The notes under the pieces: model-generated | Databases searched by the model: none | Seen by the model: the letters and a program-made list of their open reading frames with translations, nothing else | What the model was told of the DNA's origin: nothing | Source: Paraburkholderia bannensis NBRC 103871 | Lineage (GTDB): Bacteria > Pseudomonadota > Gammaproteobacteria > Burkholderiales > Burkholderiaceae | Length of the DNA: 64,000 nucleotides | Direction of reading: 5' to 3' | NCBI RefSeq assembly: GCF_000685015.1 | Contig: NZ_BAYA01000031.1 | Span: 1 to 64,000 of the forward strand | Made by a program: the position numbers and the translations under genes | In this document: piece by piece, positions 8,288-16,537 of the stretch | Layout: every line of letters starts with the position of its first letter | How positions within the stretch are numbered: the first letter of the stretch is position 1

Positions 8288-8992
8288 TTAACTGGCGGCT
8301 TGCTCAAGTTCGTCGTGCGCGACCTCGACCTTCGCGCGCAGGATATAGCCCAGCCCACGCAGCGTCATGATCTGCGCGCTCGACTGGGCGAGGTGCTTGC
8401 GCAAGCGATGGATATAGATGTCGATGGCGTCCGCGCTCGGCTCGTCGCTCAGGCTGAATATGCGCTCCATGAGCGCGTGCTTCGAGACCGTCTTGCCCTG
8501 TTGCAAGATGAGCGCCTCAAGTATCGAATGCTCGCGGCGTCGCAAGCTCAAGGTCGCGTCGTTGTGACGGAATTCGCGCGTGTCCGATACATAGTGCAGG
8601 TCGCCGCAGGTCAGGCAACCGGACTTCTCGCCCGATTGCCGCCGTATCAGCGCCTTGATGCGCGCGACCAGCTCGCGGCTGTCGAAGGGCTTCACGACGT
8701 AATCGTCGGCGCCCGCGCTGAAACACGCCACCTTGTCGTCGATGGAGCCATGCGCGGTCAGCATCAGCACCGGCACGTTGTCGCGCCGCCGCCGCAAGCG
8801 GTTAAGCACGTCCTTGCCGCTCATGCGCGGCAGACGCATGTCGAGCAGCACCACGTCGTAGCGCTGCGTGACCAGCACCGAATCCGCCGCTTCGCCGTCG
8901 ATCACGGCGTCCACGGTGAACTGCTCCGCGCGCAGCAGGTTGACGATCCAGTGCGACAGTTCCGCGTTATCTTCCACCAGCAGCAATTTCAT
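8288..8992 (-). CDS. OmpR-family response regulator, TctD-like
   Basis: The 234-residue protein has a receiver domain (about 1-115; phosphoacceptor D51 in VLLDMRLP, switch Thr in LMLTAHG, Lys in DDYVVKPF) and a C-terminal winged-helix DNA-binding domain ending in TLRGLGYIL. It would be phosphorylated by the adjacent kinase and act as a transcription factor. It starts nine bases after the kinase stop with a GAGGAG ribosome site, so the two are co-translated. TctD regulators usually control tricarboxylate or other solute uptake. Here the neighbours are a NitT/TauT-type ABC importer upstream and a porin downstream, which are the likely targets by inference. Confidence 0.9.
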   Translation of the reverse strand: MKLLLVEDNAELSHWIVNLLRAEQFTVDAVIDGEAADSVLVTQRYDVVLLDMRLPRMSGKDVLNRLRRRRDNVPVLMLTAHGSIDDKVACFSAGADDYVVKPFDSRELVARIKALIRRQSGEKSGCLTCGDLHYVSDTREFRHNDATLSLRRREHSILEALILQQGKTVSKHALMERIFSLSDEPSADAIDIYIHRLRKHLAQSSAQIMTLRGLGYILRAKVEVAHDELEQAAS

Positions 8993-9001
8993 GCCGTCTC
9001 C

Positions 9002-10372
9002 TCATTCTGGCCAGATGGGTAAGCGCACCGTGGCGACGAGTCCAACGCGCTGCGCGCCTGGTGCGATCGCCACGGTGCCGCCATGCGCGCGTGCGACCTG
9101 GTGCACGATGGCAAGCCCCAGCCCGGTGCCTTCCGTATCCTGCGCCACGCGATAAAAGCGCTCGAAGACATGCGCGCGCGCTTCGGCGGGAATGCCCGGG
9201 CCATTGTCGATCACCTCCAGCACGGCCTCGTCGTTCTCGCGGCGGCACAACGCCGTCACGCTGCCGCCGCGCTGTGTGTAGCGGATCGCGTTGTCGACCA
9301 GGTTGAACGCGAGCGAAGCCATCAATCCTGCATTGCCCGCGATGCACACGCGCTCGTCCAGCTCCGCCCCCAGGTCGATGTCGCGATGCTGCGCGGCCTG
9401 GATCAATTCTTCGAGCACGGAAGACAGCACACCCGCAAGCTGGACACGCGTTTGAACACGCTGCGGCGTCATCGACTCGGCCTGCGCCAGCAACAGCAAT
9501 TGACTCGTCAATTCGGCCATTTTCTGGCTGGTGCGTCGCACGCCGCTGAGCGCCGCCGGCAACGCGGGGTCACGCGCGTCGCACTGGCTCGCGAACTGCG
9601 TCTGCGTCGCGAGCAGCGTGAGCGGCGTGCGCAGTTGATGCGCGGCGTCGGCGATGAACTGGCGCTGCGTCAACGCATGCACCTTGAGACGCGCAATGCA
9701 CTGATTGATCGCATCGACGATCGGCCTGAGTTCCGAAGGCAGATGATCGGGGCGAATCGGTTCGAGTTGCGACGGCTCGCGGTCGGCCACCTCGTCCTTG
9801 AGTTTCATGAGCGGACGCAATTCGAGCGTGAGGCCAAGCGGCACGAGCAGCAGCACCAGCGCGAGCATCAAGCCCTGGCGCAGCAGTTGGGGCCGCCAAA
9901 GCCCGTCGATCATCGCCTCGCGCGAAGCGACGGTCTTGCCGACGATCACGGTCACGCGTTCGGCGCGGCCTGAATCGTAGAGCAGGCGTTCGTAGGCCAC
10001 CGCGCGGATCGGCATGCCCGCATAGGTGCTGTCGTAGAACGCGGGCAGCGCATGACCCGCGGACGGCACTGCGAGATCCGGCGCGCCGCCCAATAGCCGG
10101 CCCTCGCCGGACAGCACCTTGTAAAACACCTGATCCTGATAGGGCGACTCGAACAGCTCCAGCGCAGCCGGGGGAATCGTCGCGATGAGCGCACCGTTGT
10201 CCCAGTCGACGTCCTCGATGATCGTGCGCGCCGAAGCCAGCAACGCGCTGTCCTGCAACAGATCGGCAGTCCGGCGGGCGGCATCGTAGGACACGCCGCC
10301 CGCCACCAGCACGAATGCCGCAAGCGGCAACAACAGCCACAACAGCAAACGGGCACGCAGGCTATGCACCAT
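9002..10372 (-). CDS. Sensor histidine kinase with TctE-type N-terminus
   Basis: The 456-residue membrane kinase has transmembrane segments at about 8-27 and 166-184 that flank a periplasmic domain. Features of that domain (FYKVLSGEGRLLGGAPDL) match the 2CSK_N sensor domain of TctE-type kinases. The cytoplasmic part has the dimerisation box with phosphoacceptor H245 (DAAHQLRTPL), the N box (LAFNLVDNAIRYT), and the G boxes DNGPGIP and GTGLGLAIV. The start at 10372 has a GGAGAG ribosome site. The kinase probably senses a periplasmic solute and signals to the regulator at 8288-8992. A hairpin terminator separates it from the ABC permease upstream, so kinase expression may be set by partial read-through. 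Confidence 0.9.
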   Translation of the reverse strand: MVHSLRARLLLWLLLPLAAFVLVAGGVSYDAARRTADLLQDSALLASARTIIEDVDWDNGALIATIPPAALELFESPYQDQVFYKVLSGEGRLLGGAPDLAVPSAGHALPAFYDSTYAGMPIRAVAYERLLYDSGRAERVTVIVGKTVASREAMIDGLWRPQLLRQGLMLALVLLLVPLGLTLELRPLMKLKDEVADREPSQLEPIRPDHLPSELRPIVDAINQCIARLKVHALTQRQFIADAAHQLRTPLTLLATQTQFASQCDARDPALPAALSGVRRTSQKMAELTSQLLLLAQAESMTPQRVQTRVQLAGVLSSVLEELIQAAQHRDIDLGAELDERVCIAGNAGLMASLAFNLVDNAIRYTQRGGSVTALCRRENDEAVLEVIDNGPGIPAEARAHVFERFYRVAQDTEGTGLGLAIVHQVARAHGGTVAIAPGAQRVGLVATVRLPIWPE

Positions 10373-10388
10373 TCACGCTCTCCAGTAC

Positions 10389-10417
10389 AAAACCGTCCCG
10401 CGCCAGGCGCGGGACGG
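10389..10417 (-). terminator. Intercistronic terminator/attenuator between ABC permease and kinase
   Basis: A perfect 12-bp GC-rich inverted repeat (10393-10404 and 10406-10417, one base apart) is followed on the minus strand by TTTT. It sits in the 88-base gap between the permease stop and the kinase start. Such an element would lower expression of the two-component genes relative to the transporter genes or protect an mRNA 3' end. Confidence 0.7.
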
Positions 10418-10460
10418 CAATCGTTGTATTGCGGTCGCTTGCAGCGACATCAGGCGACGT

Positions 10461-11339
10461 TCAGAACGCAGCGGGCCGCCATTTCAGCAGACGCTTTTCG
10501 ACCGCGCTCAACAGATAATCCGTTGAGAGCGCAACCACCGCGAGCACGATCATCGCCGCGAACACGCCGCTTGCATTGAACGCGCCTTGCGCCGTCGAGA
10601 TCAGCAGGCCAATGCCCTGCTTCGAGCCGAGGAACTCGCCGACCACTGCGCCCACGAGAGCAAAACCGAAGCTCACATGCAGGCTCGCGAGAATCCACGA
10701 AAGCGCGGACGGAATCACCACCGAGGTCGTCACCTGGCGTCGCGACGCGCCCAGGATCTGCGCGTTGGCGATCATGTAGCGGTCTGCTTCGCGCACGCCC
10801 TGGAAGGCATTGCCGAACACCACGAAGAACACCATGACGACCGCCAGCGCGACCTTCGACGCCATGCCCAGCCCGAGCGCGATCACGAACACCGAACCCA
10901 GCACGACGCGCGGAATCGAATTGGCGACCTTGATGTAGATGCTGAATACGTCCGAGAGCAACTTGTTGCGGCCCAGCAGCACGCCGCACACCACGCCGCC
11001 CGCCGCGCCAATCAGGAAGCCCAGCACGGTTTCTTCCAGCGTGACCCACACCTGCAACAGCAGGGGCCCCTGCGAGGTGCCGTTCTGGAACCAGTCAACG
11101 ATCTGCAAAAAGATCAGCGACGGCATCGAGAAAAAGAACGGATCGATCCATTTATTGCGCCCGGCCAGCTCCCATCCACCCAGCACGAGAATCAGCACTA
11201 GCACGCGCAGGCCGATCACCAGCGCATGACGCTGACGGATGCGCCGTTGCGCGACGCGTTCGATCTGCGCCAGCGCGTTGAGGTCGATGGCCGCGTTCGG
11301 CGAAGCGGCCGGGGCGGTGGAGCGTGCGGGCGAAGTCAT
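10461..11339 (-). CDS. ABC transporter permease, NitT/TauT (SsuC-like) family
   Basis: The 292-residue inner-membrane subunit has about six hydrophobic segments and the BPD_transp_1 EAA loop (ANAQILGASRRQVTTSVVIPSAL), which contacts the ATPase. A 40-residue hydrophilic N-terminus precedes the first segment. ATG at 11339 is chosen because sequence upstream of it is Arg-rich and overlaps the ATPase gene. The gene lies 25 bases downstream of the ATPase gene and forms one operon with it and the binding protein. The family carries nitrate, taurine, alkanesulfonates, riboflavin or thiamine precursors; the substrate here is not determined. Confidence 0.9.
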   Translation of the reverse strand: MTSPARSTAPAASPNAAIDLNALAQIERVAQRRIRQRHALVIGLRVLVLILVLGGWELAGRNKWIDPFFFSMPSLIFLQIVDWFQNGTSQGPLLLQVWVTLEETVLGFLIGAAGGVVCGVLLGRNKLLSDVFSIYIKVANSIPRVVLGSVFVIALGLGMASKVALAVVMVFFVVFGNAFQGVREADRYMIANAQILGASRRQVTTSVVIPSALSWILASLHVSFGFALVGAVVGEFLGSKQGIGLLISTAQGAFNASGVFAAMIVLAVVALSTDYLLSAVEKRLLKWRPAAF

Positions 11340-11364
11340 AGGCGATTTCCGGAGTTCAAGCGTG

Positions 11365-12171
11365 TCAGGCAATTTGCACCTCCTCGCGCAGGTCGTGCCA
11401 GATGTCACGCGAGATTTCGATAAAGCGCGGCTCGTAGCGGATCTCCGAGGTGATGCGCGGACGCGGCAGGTCGATTTCATAGACCTTCTTGAGCGTCGCG
11501 GGCCGTGCGGTCAGCACGAACACGCGATCCGCGAGCGCGATCGCTTCCTCCAGGTCGTGCGTGACGAACACGACCGATCCCGTGCCGCCCCACAATTGCA
11601 GCAGTTCGTCCTGCATCAGCGTGCGCGTCTGCATGTCGAGCGCCGAGAACGGTTCGTCCATCAGCAGGATCTCGGGGCGATTGATGAAGGTCTGCGCGAG
11701 CGCGACGCGTTTGCGCATCCCACCCGAAAGCTGATGCGGATAATGCTTGCCGAACTTGTCGAGGCCGACGCGGCGCAGCCACTCATTGGCCTCGTCATAG
11801 GCCGAACTTTTCGAGCGGCCACGGAACAGCGGCCCTGCCGCGACGTTGTCGAGCACGGAGCGCCACGGAAACACGGCGTCGGCCTGGAACACGAAGCCGA
11901 TGCGCGGGTCAATGCCGTTCACCGGCGCGCCCATCACGCGCACTTCGCCCGCCGTGGGCTTGAGCAAGCCGGTAATCATGCTTAGGGTGGTCGATTTCCC
12001 GCAGCCGGTCGGCCCGACGATGGCAACGAATTCGCCTTGCGCGACGGCCATGCTGAAGTCGCGCAGCGCGACGGTGGCCTTGCCGTCGGGCGCGATGAAC
12101 CGGCAAGACACCGAACGGAATTCGATGGCTGGCGCGGTGCTGGGGGTTGGAGCTTGCTTCATCAAAGGCAT
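11365..12171 (-). CDS. ABC transporter ATP-binding protein, NitT/TauT family
   Basis: The protein has about 268 residues. Walker A is GPTGCGKST, the signature is LSGGMRKRVALAQ, Walker B is ILLMDEPFSALD and the H-loop is VFVTHDLEEA, as in SsuB/TauB-type ATPases that energise the permease. Two in-frame ATG codons (12171 and 12162) are three codons apart and neither has a strong ribosome site; the first is given. It lies between the binding-protein gene (65 bases upstream) and the permease gene (25 bases downstream). Confidence 0.92.
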   Translation of the reverse strand: MPLMKQAPTPSTAPAIEFRSVSCRFIAPDGKATVALRDFSMAVAQGEFVAIVGPTGCGKSTTLSMITGLLKPTAGEVRVMGAPVNGIDPRIGFVFQADAVFPWRSVLDNVAAGPLFRGRSKSSAYDEANEWLRRVGLDKFGKHYPHQLSGGMRKRVALAQTFINRPEILLMDEPFSALDMQTRTLMQDELLQLWGGTGSVVFVTHDLEEAIALADRVFVLTARPATLKKVYEIDLPRPRITSEIRYEPRFIEISRDIWHDLREEVQIA

Positions 12172-12236
12172 CTCACGGTAGATCAGGCGCCGCAACGGGC
12201 GCCGAAGGGGGCAACGCAGTCGCGTTCACCGCGACG

Positions 12237-13268
12237 TCACTTCGCGCTGACGAATTCGTTCGTCCAGGTCCTGGACAGATCGACGTGCTTGCCCTTGACC
12301 GAAGGGTTGAAGCTCGACAGCACCTTGAGCACCGTCGCGGGCCCGTCGGCGGGCATCTTGCCGTCGGCGGTATACATCGGCAGGGAGGCCTTGAGCGCGC
12401 TCACATAGAGCGCCTTGTCCTTCTGGTAGTCGTCGGGCATCTTCGCGGCGATCTCGTCCGCGCTGTGCGTGTGGATGAACTGCATCGTGCGCGCGAACGC
12501 ATGCGCGAGTCGCGCGGCCTGCGCCTTGTGCTGGGCCGCCCAGGCGTCCTGCACATACAGGCTCGCGGCCGGGTACGTGCCGCCCAGCGCCGCCCGCGTG
12601 CCTTCGACCGTGCGCATGTCGACGAGCACCCTGGCGTCGCCCGACTTCTGCAACGCGGAGACGGTCGGCTCGGTGGTCATGCCAGCGTCGATGCGACCTT
12701 GCTTGACGGCGGCAATGAAGCTCGCGTCCGCGCCCACCGGCAGCATGGTGTAATCGGTCGATGCAATGCCGTGCTGTCCCGCAAGGTATTGCGTGAGAAA
12801 GCTGGTCGACGACCCAAGCCCGGTCACGCCCAGCGTCTTGCCCTTGACGTCGGCCATCGACTTGAGCGTGTCGGCCGCTTTGGAGGACACCATCTCCACT
12901 TCGCCCGGCACCTGGCCGAACACGACAATTGATTTGACATCCTTACCTTTTGTCTGGAGGTCGATGGTGTGATCGTAGAACCCCACGACGCCCTGCACGG
13001 CGCCCGCCAGCAACTCGTTCTCCGCATCGACGCCCGCCGGTTGCGAGAGCAACTCAACATCCAGTCCCTCGTCCTTGAAATAACCAAGCTGCTCGGTGAG
13101 GCGTGCAGGCAGATAAATGAGCTTGGTAATCCCGCCGACCATGATGGTGATCTTGTTGGCCGCTTCGTCGGCGGCCTGGGCAGGCGTGGCGCTGAGGGCA
13201 AACAACAGGCTGGCAGCGAGCGCAAGAGCCGGCATGCCGCGGCGCGGCGCGCAAGAAGTGAGTTGCAT
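12237..13268 (-). CDS. Periplasmic substrate-binding protein, NMT1/SsuA-like
   Basis: The 343-residue protein starts with a signal peptide (LALAASLLFALSATPAQA, then ADEA). The mature part has the NMT1/THI5-like fold pattern: KITIMVGGITKLIYLPARLTEQLGYFKDEGLDVELL, then AENELLAGAVQGVVGFYDHTI, and GKTLGVTGLGSSTSFL. It would bind a small organic solute in the periplasm and deliver it to the permease. It is the first gene of the operon SBP, ATPase, permease, kinase, regulator. The start has a GGAGA ribosome site, and a stable hairpin lies just upstream in the leader (13290-13312). Sulfonate, taurine, nitrate and aromatic acids are all possible ligands. Confidence 0.9.
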   Translation of the reverse strand: MQLTSCAPRRGMPALALAASLLFALSATPAQAADEAANKITIMVGGITKLIYLPARLTEQLGYFKDEGLDVELLSQPAGVDAENELLAGAVQGVVGFYDHTIDLQTKGKDVKSIVVFGQVPGEVEMVSSKAADTLKSMADVKGKTLGVTGLGSSTSFLTQYLAGQHGIASTDYTMLPVGADASFIAAVKQGRIDAGMTTEPTVSALQKSGDARVLVDMRTVEGTRAALGGTYPAASLYVQDAWAAQHKAQAARLAHAFARTMQFIHTHSADEIAAKMPDDYQKDKALYVSALKASLPMYTADGKMPADGPATVLKVLSSFNPSVKGKHVDLSRTWTNEFVSAK

Positions 13269-13289
13269 CGACTGTCTCCATTATTGTCA

Positions 13290-13312
13290 GCCAGCAGCAC
13301 GATGCTGCTGGC
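13290..13312 (-). promoter_or_regulatory. Leader hairpin before the substrate-binding-protein gene
   Basis: A perfect 10-bp inverted repeat (13290-13299 with 13303-13312, 3-nt loop) ends 21 bases before the ATG at 13268 and just upstream of its GGAGA site. It has no T-run on the minus strand, so it is more likely an mRNA-stabilising or translation-modulating hairpin than a terminator. Confidence 0.5.
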
Positions 13313-13810
13313 CATTGATTAATGAGCGCATTCTATCGACGCGAACCCTTCTCAATGCTTTCGCAAACAGGCGGGAAATATGCGGGATTTCCATGAGCCA
13401 CAACGGTTTTATTTCGATTTTTCTTGTTGAATAACAGTCGTTTTTATTCAACTCATGCAAGGTCGATTTATCGAAGCCCGTCAATCATGGCCAGACCCGA
13501 TGCACGATCGAACGATAGCCGCTTCGCTGAGAGAATCCGCCCTACCCTGTGGACAATCGGCAAAGGCGATTTCTCCGGACAGCATTTACCTGGCATCCCT
13601 GATTTTATTGACCGGGTTACCGGACGCGAAAATGCCGATTTTGCAACGCACCATCAAATCGCGAAAATTCACTAAATAGCCCAAAAACAGGCCATAACTT
13701 GCTGCATCGCCGCAGATTTAGTTAGTGATCCGTCAGGGAATTCACTGAGTATTCGCGCCATAGCGGGTGTGCGACTCTATGTCTCAGTGCCATTCCCTAT
13801 GGAGACAGGC
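13313..13810. other. AT-rich intergenic stretch with no supported gene
   Basis: About 500 bases between the binding-protein leader and a small membrane protein are visibly richer in A+T than the surroundings. It contains an 8-bp inverted repeat GTTGAATA/TATTCAAC (13426-13433 and 13445-13452), operator-sized. Open frames here are short, lack good ribosome sites and resemble no family. It probably carries the promoters of the ABC operon and of the gene at 13811. Confidence 0.6.
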
Positions 13811-14077
13811 ATGCAATCAGAAAAGCTCAAGAATGCAAAGGTCGCCGTTTTCCTGAATCGGTCGGCGTTGTGTTTGCTGCTGTTACCGGTTGCGTGCCTC
13901 TGTTGGGCACTCAATGCGTACTCTCCCCAGAACGCATTCCTCCTGAGCTTCGTGCTCGCGACCTACTCCTGGCCATTCGCCGGCATCCTGTACATCGTAT
14001 CGGCGGCGTTCCACGTCCGCACGCGCGATCAACGCCCCGAGCACGACGCCGGACTGCGCGAAGCGCACGGGCACTAA
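13811..14077 (+). CDS. Small two-helix inner-membrane protein, unknown
   Basis: The product has 88 residues. ATG 13811 is preceded by GGAGACAGG; an earlier in-frame ATG at 13799 has no ribosome site. Two hydrophobic segments (about residues 17-37, ALCLLLLPVACLCWAL, and 44-67, LLSFVLATYSWPFAGILYIV) are joined by a short polar turn, and a charged tail ends in REAHGH. No domain is recognised. It stands alone between the AT-rich gap and the aldehyde dehydrogenase gene. Confidence 0.6.
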   Translation: MQSEKLKNAKVAVFLNRSALCLLLLPVACLCWALNAYSPQNAFLLSFVLATYSWPFAGILYIVSAAFHVRTRDQRPEHDAGLREAHGH

Positions 14078-14202
14078 GCCCTGCGCTGTCCAGCCGGGCC
14101 GCTCGCTGCAGCGGGTCGAAGGAGCCGATGTTCGCTAACCAGGCCATGAGGTTTGGCCTGGTTCTTGCGGACGACCTCGACCCATGCGTTCTCAGTGCGT
14201 TG

Positions 14203-15672
14203 TCACTCGGCCATGCCCGGCCGGATCCGCTCTGTTTTGCGGCTCGCTCCTAGCGTGAATCCCAGCGCGAAGTCAGCGAACTTGCCAAACGGCGCTCGCA
14301 GCAGGCTGGGCAGGTTCCAGCGGCCCTGGACGAAGACGCCTTTTGCGTGGCTCATCGCGCGAAAGCCTTCAATGCCGTGATAGGCGCCCATGCCGCTTGA
14401 ACCGACGCCGCCGAAAGGCAGGTCGTCCTGCGCCACGTGCAGCAGCGTATTGTTGATGCCCGTGTTGCCCGAGGTCGTGCGCGCGAGCAGCGTCGCGCAT
14501 TCGTTGTCCTCGTTGCCGAAGTAATAAAGCGCGAGCGGGCGCGGGCGCGCGTTCACATAGTCGACCACCTCGTCGAGGGTTCGATATGTGCGCACCGGCA
14601 AAACAGGGCCGAATATCTCTTCCTGCATGATCGCGCTGTCGTCGCCCGCTCCCACCACGAGCGTCGGTGCAAGCGTATGCGGGCGCACGCGCGCGGATTC
14701 CGGCTTCACGCCGACCTCCACCACGCGAGCGCCACGGCTGCGCGCGTCGTCGACCAGTCCGACCAGGCGCTGATAATGACGCTCGCTTACGATCGAGGTG
14801 TAATCGCGCCCTGTTGGCCCGTGCGGATAGGTACGCGCCACCATCGTATCGAACTGCTTAATAAATAGCTCGACGTCGTCTTCGTGGACGAACGCATAAT
14901 CCGGCGCGACGCAGGTCTGCCCGCCGTTCGCCAGCTTGCCGAAGACAATGCTGCCCAGGCTCCGCTCGTTGACGTGTCCGCGCGCAACGACAACCGGGCT
15001 CTTGCCGCCCAGTTCGAGCGTCACCGGCACCAGGTTCTCGCTCGCCGCTTTCATGACCTTGCGGCCCACCTGCGTGCTGCCCGTGAACAGCAAATGGTCG
15101 AACGGCAGCCCGCTAAACGCAGCGCCGACTTCCGGGCCGCCACATACGACGGCGACTTCGTCGGCGGGAAACGTGTCCGCGAGCATGCGCCGGATCACCT
15201 CGCTCGTACGCGGCGTCAATTCGGAAGGCTTGAGCATCGCCCGGTTGCCCGCGGCAAGCGCAGTGGCCAGCGGAATGATCAGCAGCGAAAACGGGTAATT
15301 CCAGGGCGCCATCACGCCAATCACGCCCTTCGGCTGATACTCGACCCAGGCGCGCCCGGCGCGATAGAACGCGCCCACGTGCCGCCGCTCGCGCTTCATG
15401 AAGCGCCGCAAATTGCGGGACAGATAGTCGATCGACTGGATCACCCCCACGAATTCCATGATGTCTGTTTCGTGGTGCGAACGATGGCCGAAATCGGCGC
15501 TGATCGCCTCTTTCACCTCGCTGCGATACGCGAGCACGGCCGCGCGCAGGCGGGCGAGGCTTGCCTTGCGTTGCGCAAGATCCGGCGCGCCGTTCCTGAG
15601 ATACGCGTTGCGCTGGCGCCCCAGCAGATCGGCTGCATCGAGGCCATGAATGGGTTCGGCAGAAATGTTCAT
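14203..15672 (-). CDS. Aldehyde dehydrogenase, coniferyl-aldehyde-dehydrogenase-like
   Basis: The 489-residue NAD(P)-dependent ALDH is class-3-like in length. The catalytic Cys is C254 (GGQTCVAPDY), the general base Glu is E220 (LELGGKSP), and the cofactor and active-site motifs APWNYPF and FTGSTQVGRKVM are intact. Length and sequence resemble CalB, which oxidises coniferyl aldehyde to ferulate, but other aromatic or aliphatic aldehydes are possible. ATG 15672 has a GAGGTG ribosome site; four upstream codons are not needed. It diverges from a TetR regulator at 15781, its likely repressor. No other lignin-monomer genes are nearby, so a general aldehyde-detoxification role fits as well. Confidence 0.88.
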   Translation of the reverse strand: MNISAEPIHGLDAADLLGRQRNAYLRNGAPDLAQRKASLARLRAAVLAYRSEVKEAISADFGHRSHHETDIMEFVGVIQSIDYLSRNLRRFMKRERRHVGAFYRAGRAWVEYQPKGVIGVMAPWNYPFSLLIIPLATALAAGNRAMLKPSELTPRTSEVIRRMLADTFPADEVAVVCGGPEVGAAFSGLPFDHLLFTGSTQVGRKVMKAASENLVPVTLELGGKSPVVVARGHVNERSLGSIVFGKLANGGQTCVAPDYAFVHEDDVELFIKQFDTMVARTYPHGPTGRDYTSIVSERHYQRLVGLVDDARSRGARVVEVGVKPESARVRPHTLAPTLVVGAGDDSAIMQEEIFGPVLPVRTYRTLDEVVDYVNARPRPLALYYFGNEDNECATLLARTTSGNTGINNTLLHVAQDDLPFGGVGSSGMGAYHGIEGFRAMSHAKGVFVQGRWNLPSLLRAPFGKFADFALGFTLGASRKTERIRPGMAE

Positions 15673-15780
15673 CGTGCACCTCACGAGAGACGGAAATGGC
15701 GGAATGTAGACACCGTCAACTTAACGATCCGGATAGTAGGAGTAGAATGTGTCTCCTGTCAACATTTGCATGAAACCCGC
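15673..15780. promoter_or_regulatory. Divergent ALDH/TetR control region
   Basis: The 108-base gap holds two GTCAAC-ending boxes (GACACCGTCAAC ending at 15720 and GTCTCCTGTCAAC ending at 15763) and a short dyad AGGAG...CTCCT (15738-15757) over a TAGAAT possible -10. It would serve both divergent promoters and be bound by the TetR product. Confidence 0.4.
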
Positions 15781-16413
15781 ATGAATCGTGTGCCATCAGA
15801 CGAATCGGCCGATCTCAAGCCCTATCACCACGGAGATTTGCGGCGCACGATCGTCGAAACCGCCCTGGAAATGCTGCATGAGCAAAAAGGCTGGCAGTTC
15901 ACGTTGCGGGAGATCGCGCGGCGCGCAGAGGTCAGTCATTCCGCGCCCTACCGGCACTTCGCGGACAAGACCGCGCTGCTTCACGAACTCGCGCTGATCG
16001 GCTTCGATCGTCTGCGCGACGAACTGGTTGCGGCGCTCGATGCGGCGACGGATGCCCCCGCGCTTCTGCTTGCGCTGGCGTACGCGCATCTGCGCTTCGG
16101 CACGCAGAATCCGGAGCTTTATCGGCTGATGTTCAACACCGACGCGGGCGAGCCTTCCGATATCCACCTCGATCCGCGCACGCAGGCGCCCTTCCTGCTG
16201 GTGATCGACGTGCTGGAACACGGTCAGCGCGAAGGCACGATACGCGAGCGCTCGGCGCTGGGCCAGGCGACGGCGTGCTGGGCGCATCTGCATGGCCTGA
16301 CGATGCTCGCGATCGATGGGCGGCTGGTGCCGGAGAAAGTCGGCGATCACGCCATCGAAGATGCGCTCGCCACGCTGCTCGACGGCCTGCTGCCCGGCAA
16401 CGCCAGCGCCTGA
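15781..16413 (+). CDS. TetR/AcrR-family transcriptional regulator
   Basis: The 210-residue protein has an N-terminal helix-turn-helix (about 20-65: TIVETALEMLHEQKGWQFTLREIARRAEVSHSAPYRHFADK split over helices 1-4) and a C-terminal ligand and dimer domain similar to the TetR_C_13/WHG type (LRFGTQNPELYRLMF). These usually repress and are released by a small ligand. Its position head-to-head with the aldehyde dehydrogenase gene suggests that it controls that gene and itself, perhaps in response to the aldehyde. Confidence 0.88.
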   Translation: MNRVPSDESADLKPYHHGDLRRTIVETALEMLHEQKGWQFTLREIARRAEVSHSAPYRHFADKTALLHELALIGFDRLRDELVAALDAATDAPALLLALAYAHLRFGTQNPELYRLMFNTDAGEPSDIHLDPRTQAPFLLVIDVLEHGQREGTIRERSALGQATACWAHLHGLTMLAIDGRLVPEKVGDHAIEDALATLLDGLLPGNASA

Positions 16414-16444
16414 AGGAACAGAGAGGAACTGAGCGGAAAAGTGC

Positions 16445-16475
16445 TTGACCTTCAGCTTCACTTGAACGTTATGGT
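16445..16475 (+). promoter_or_regulatory. MerR-type promoter of the DJ-1/PfpI gene
   Basis: TTGACC (16445-16450) and TATGGT (16470-16475) are separated by 19 bp, the overlong spacer typical of MerR-activated promoters. The spacer, reading TTCAGCTTCACTTGAACGT, closely resembles the spacers at 18795-18813 and 18740-18758. Confidence 0.65.
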
Positions 16476-16537
16476 TACGACTGCCGGCATCCTGTTGACA
16501 AGCCATGCCGGCAGCACATCAAGGGAAGCGATCCACC

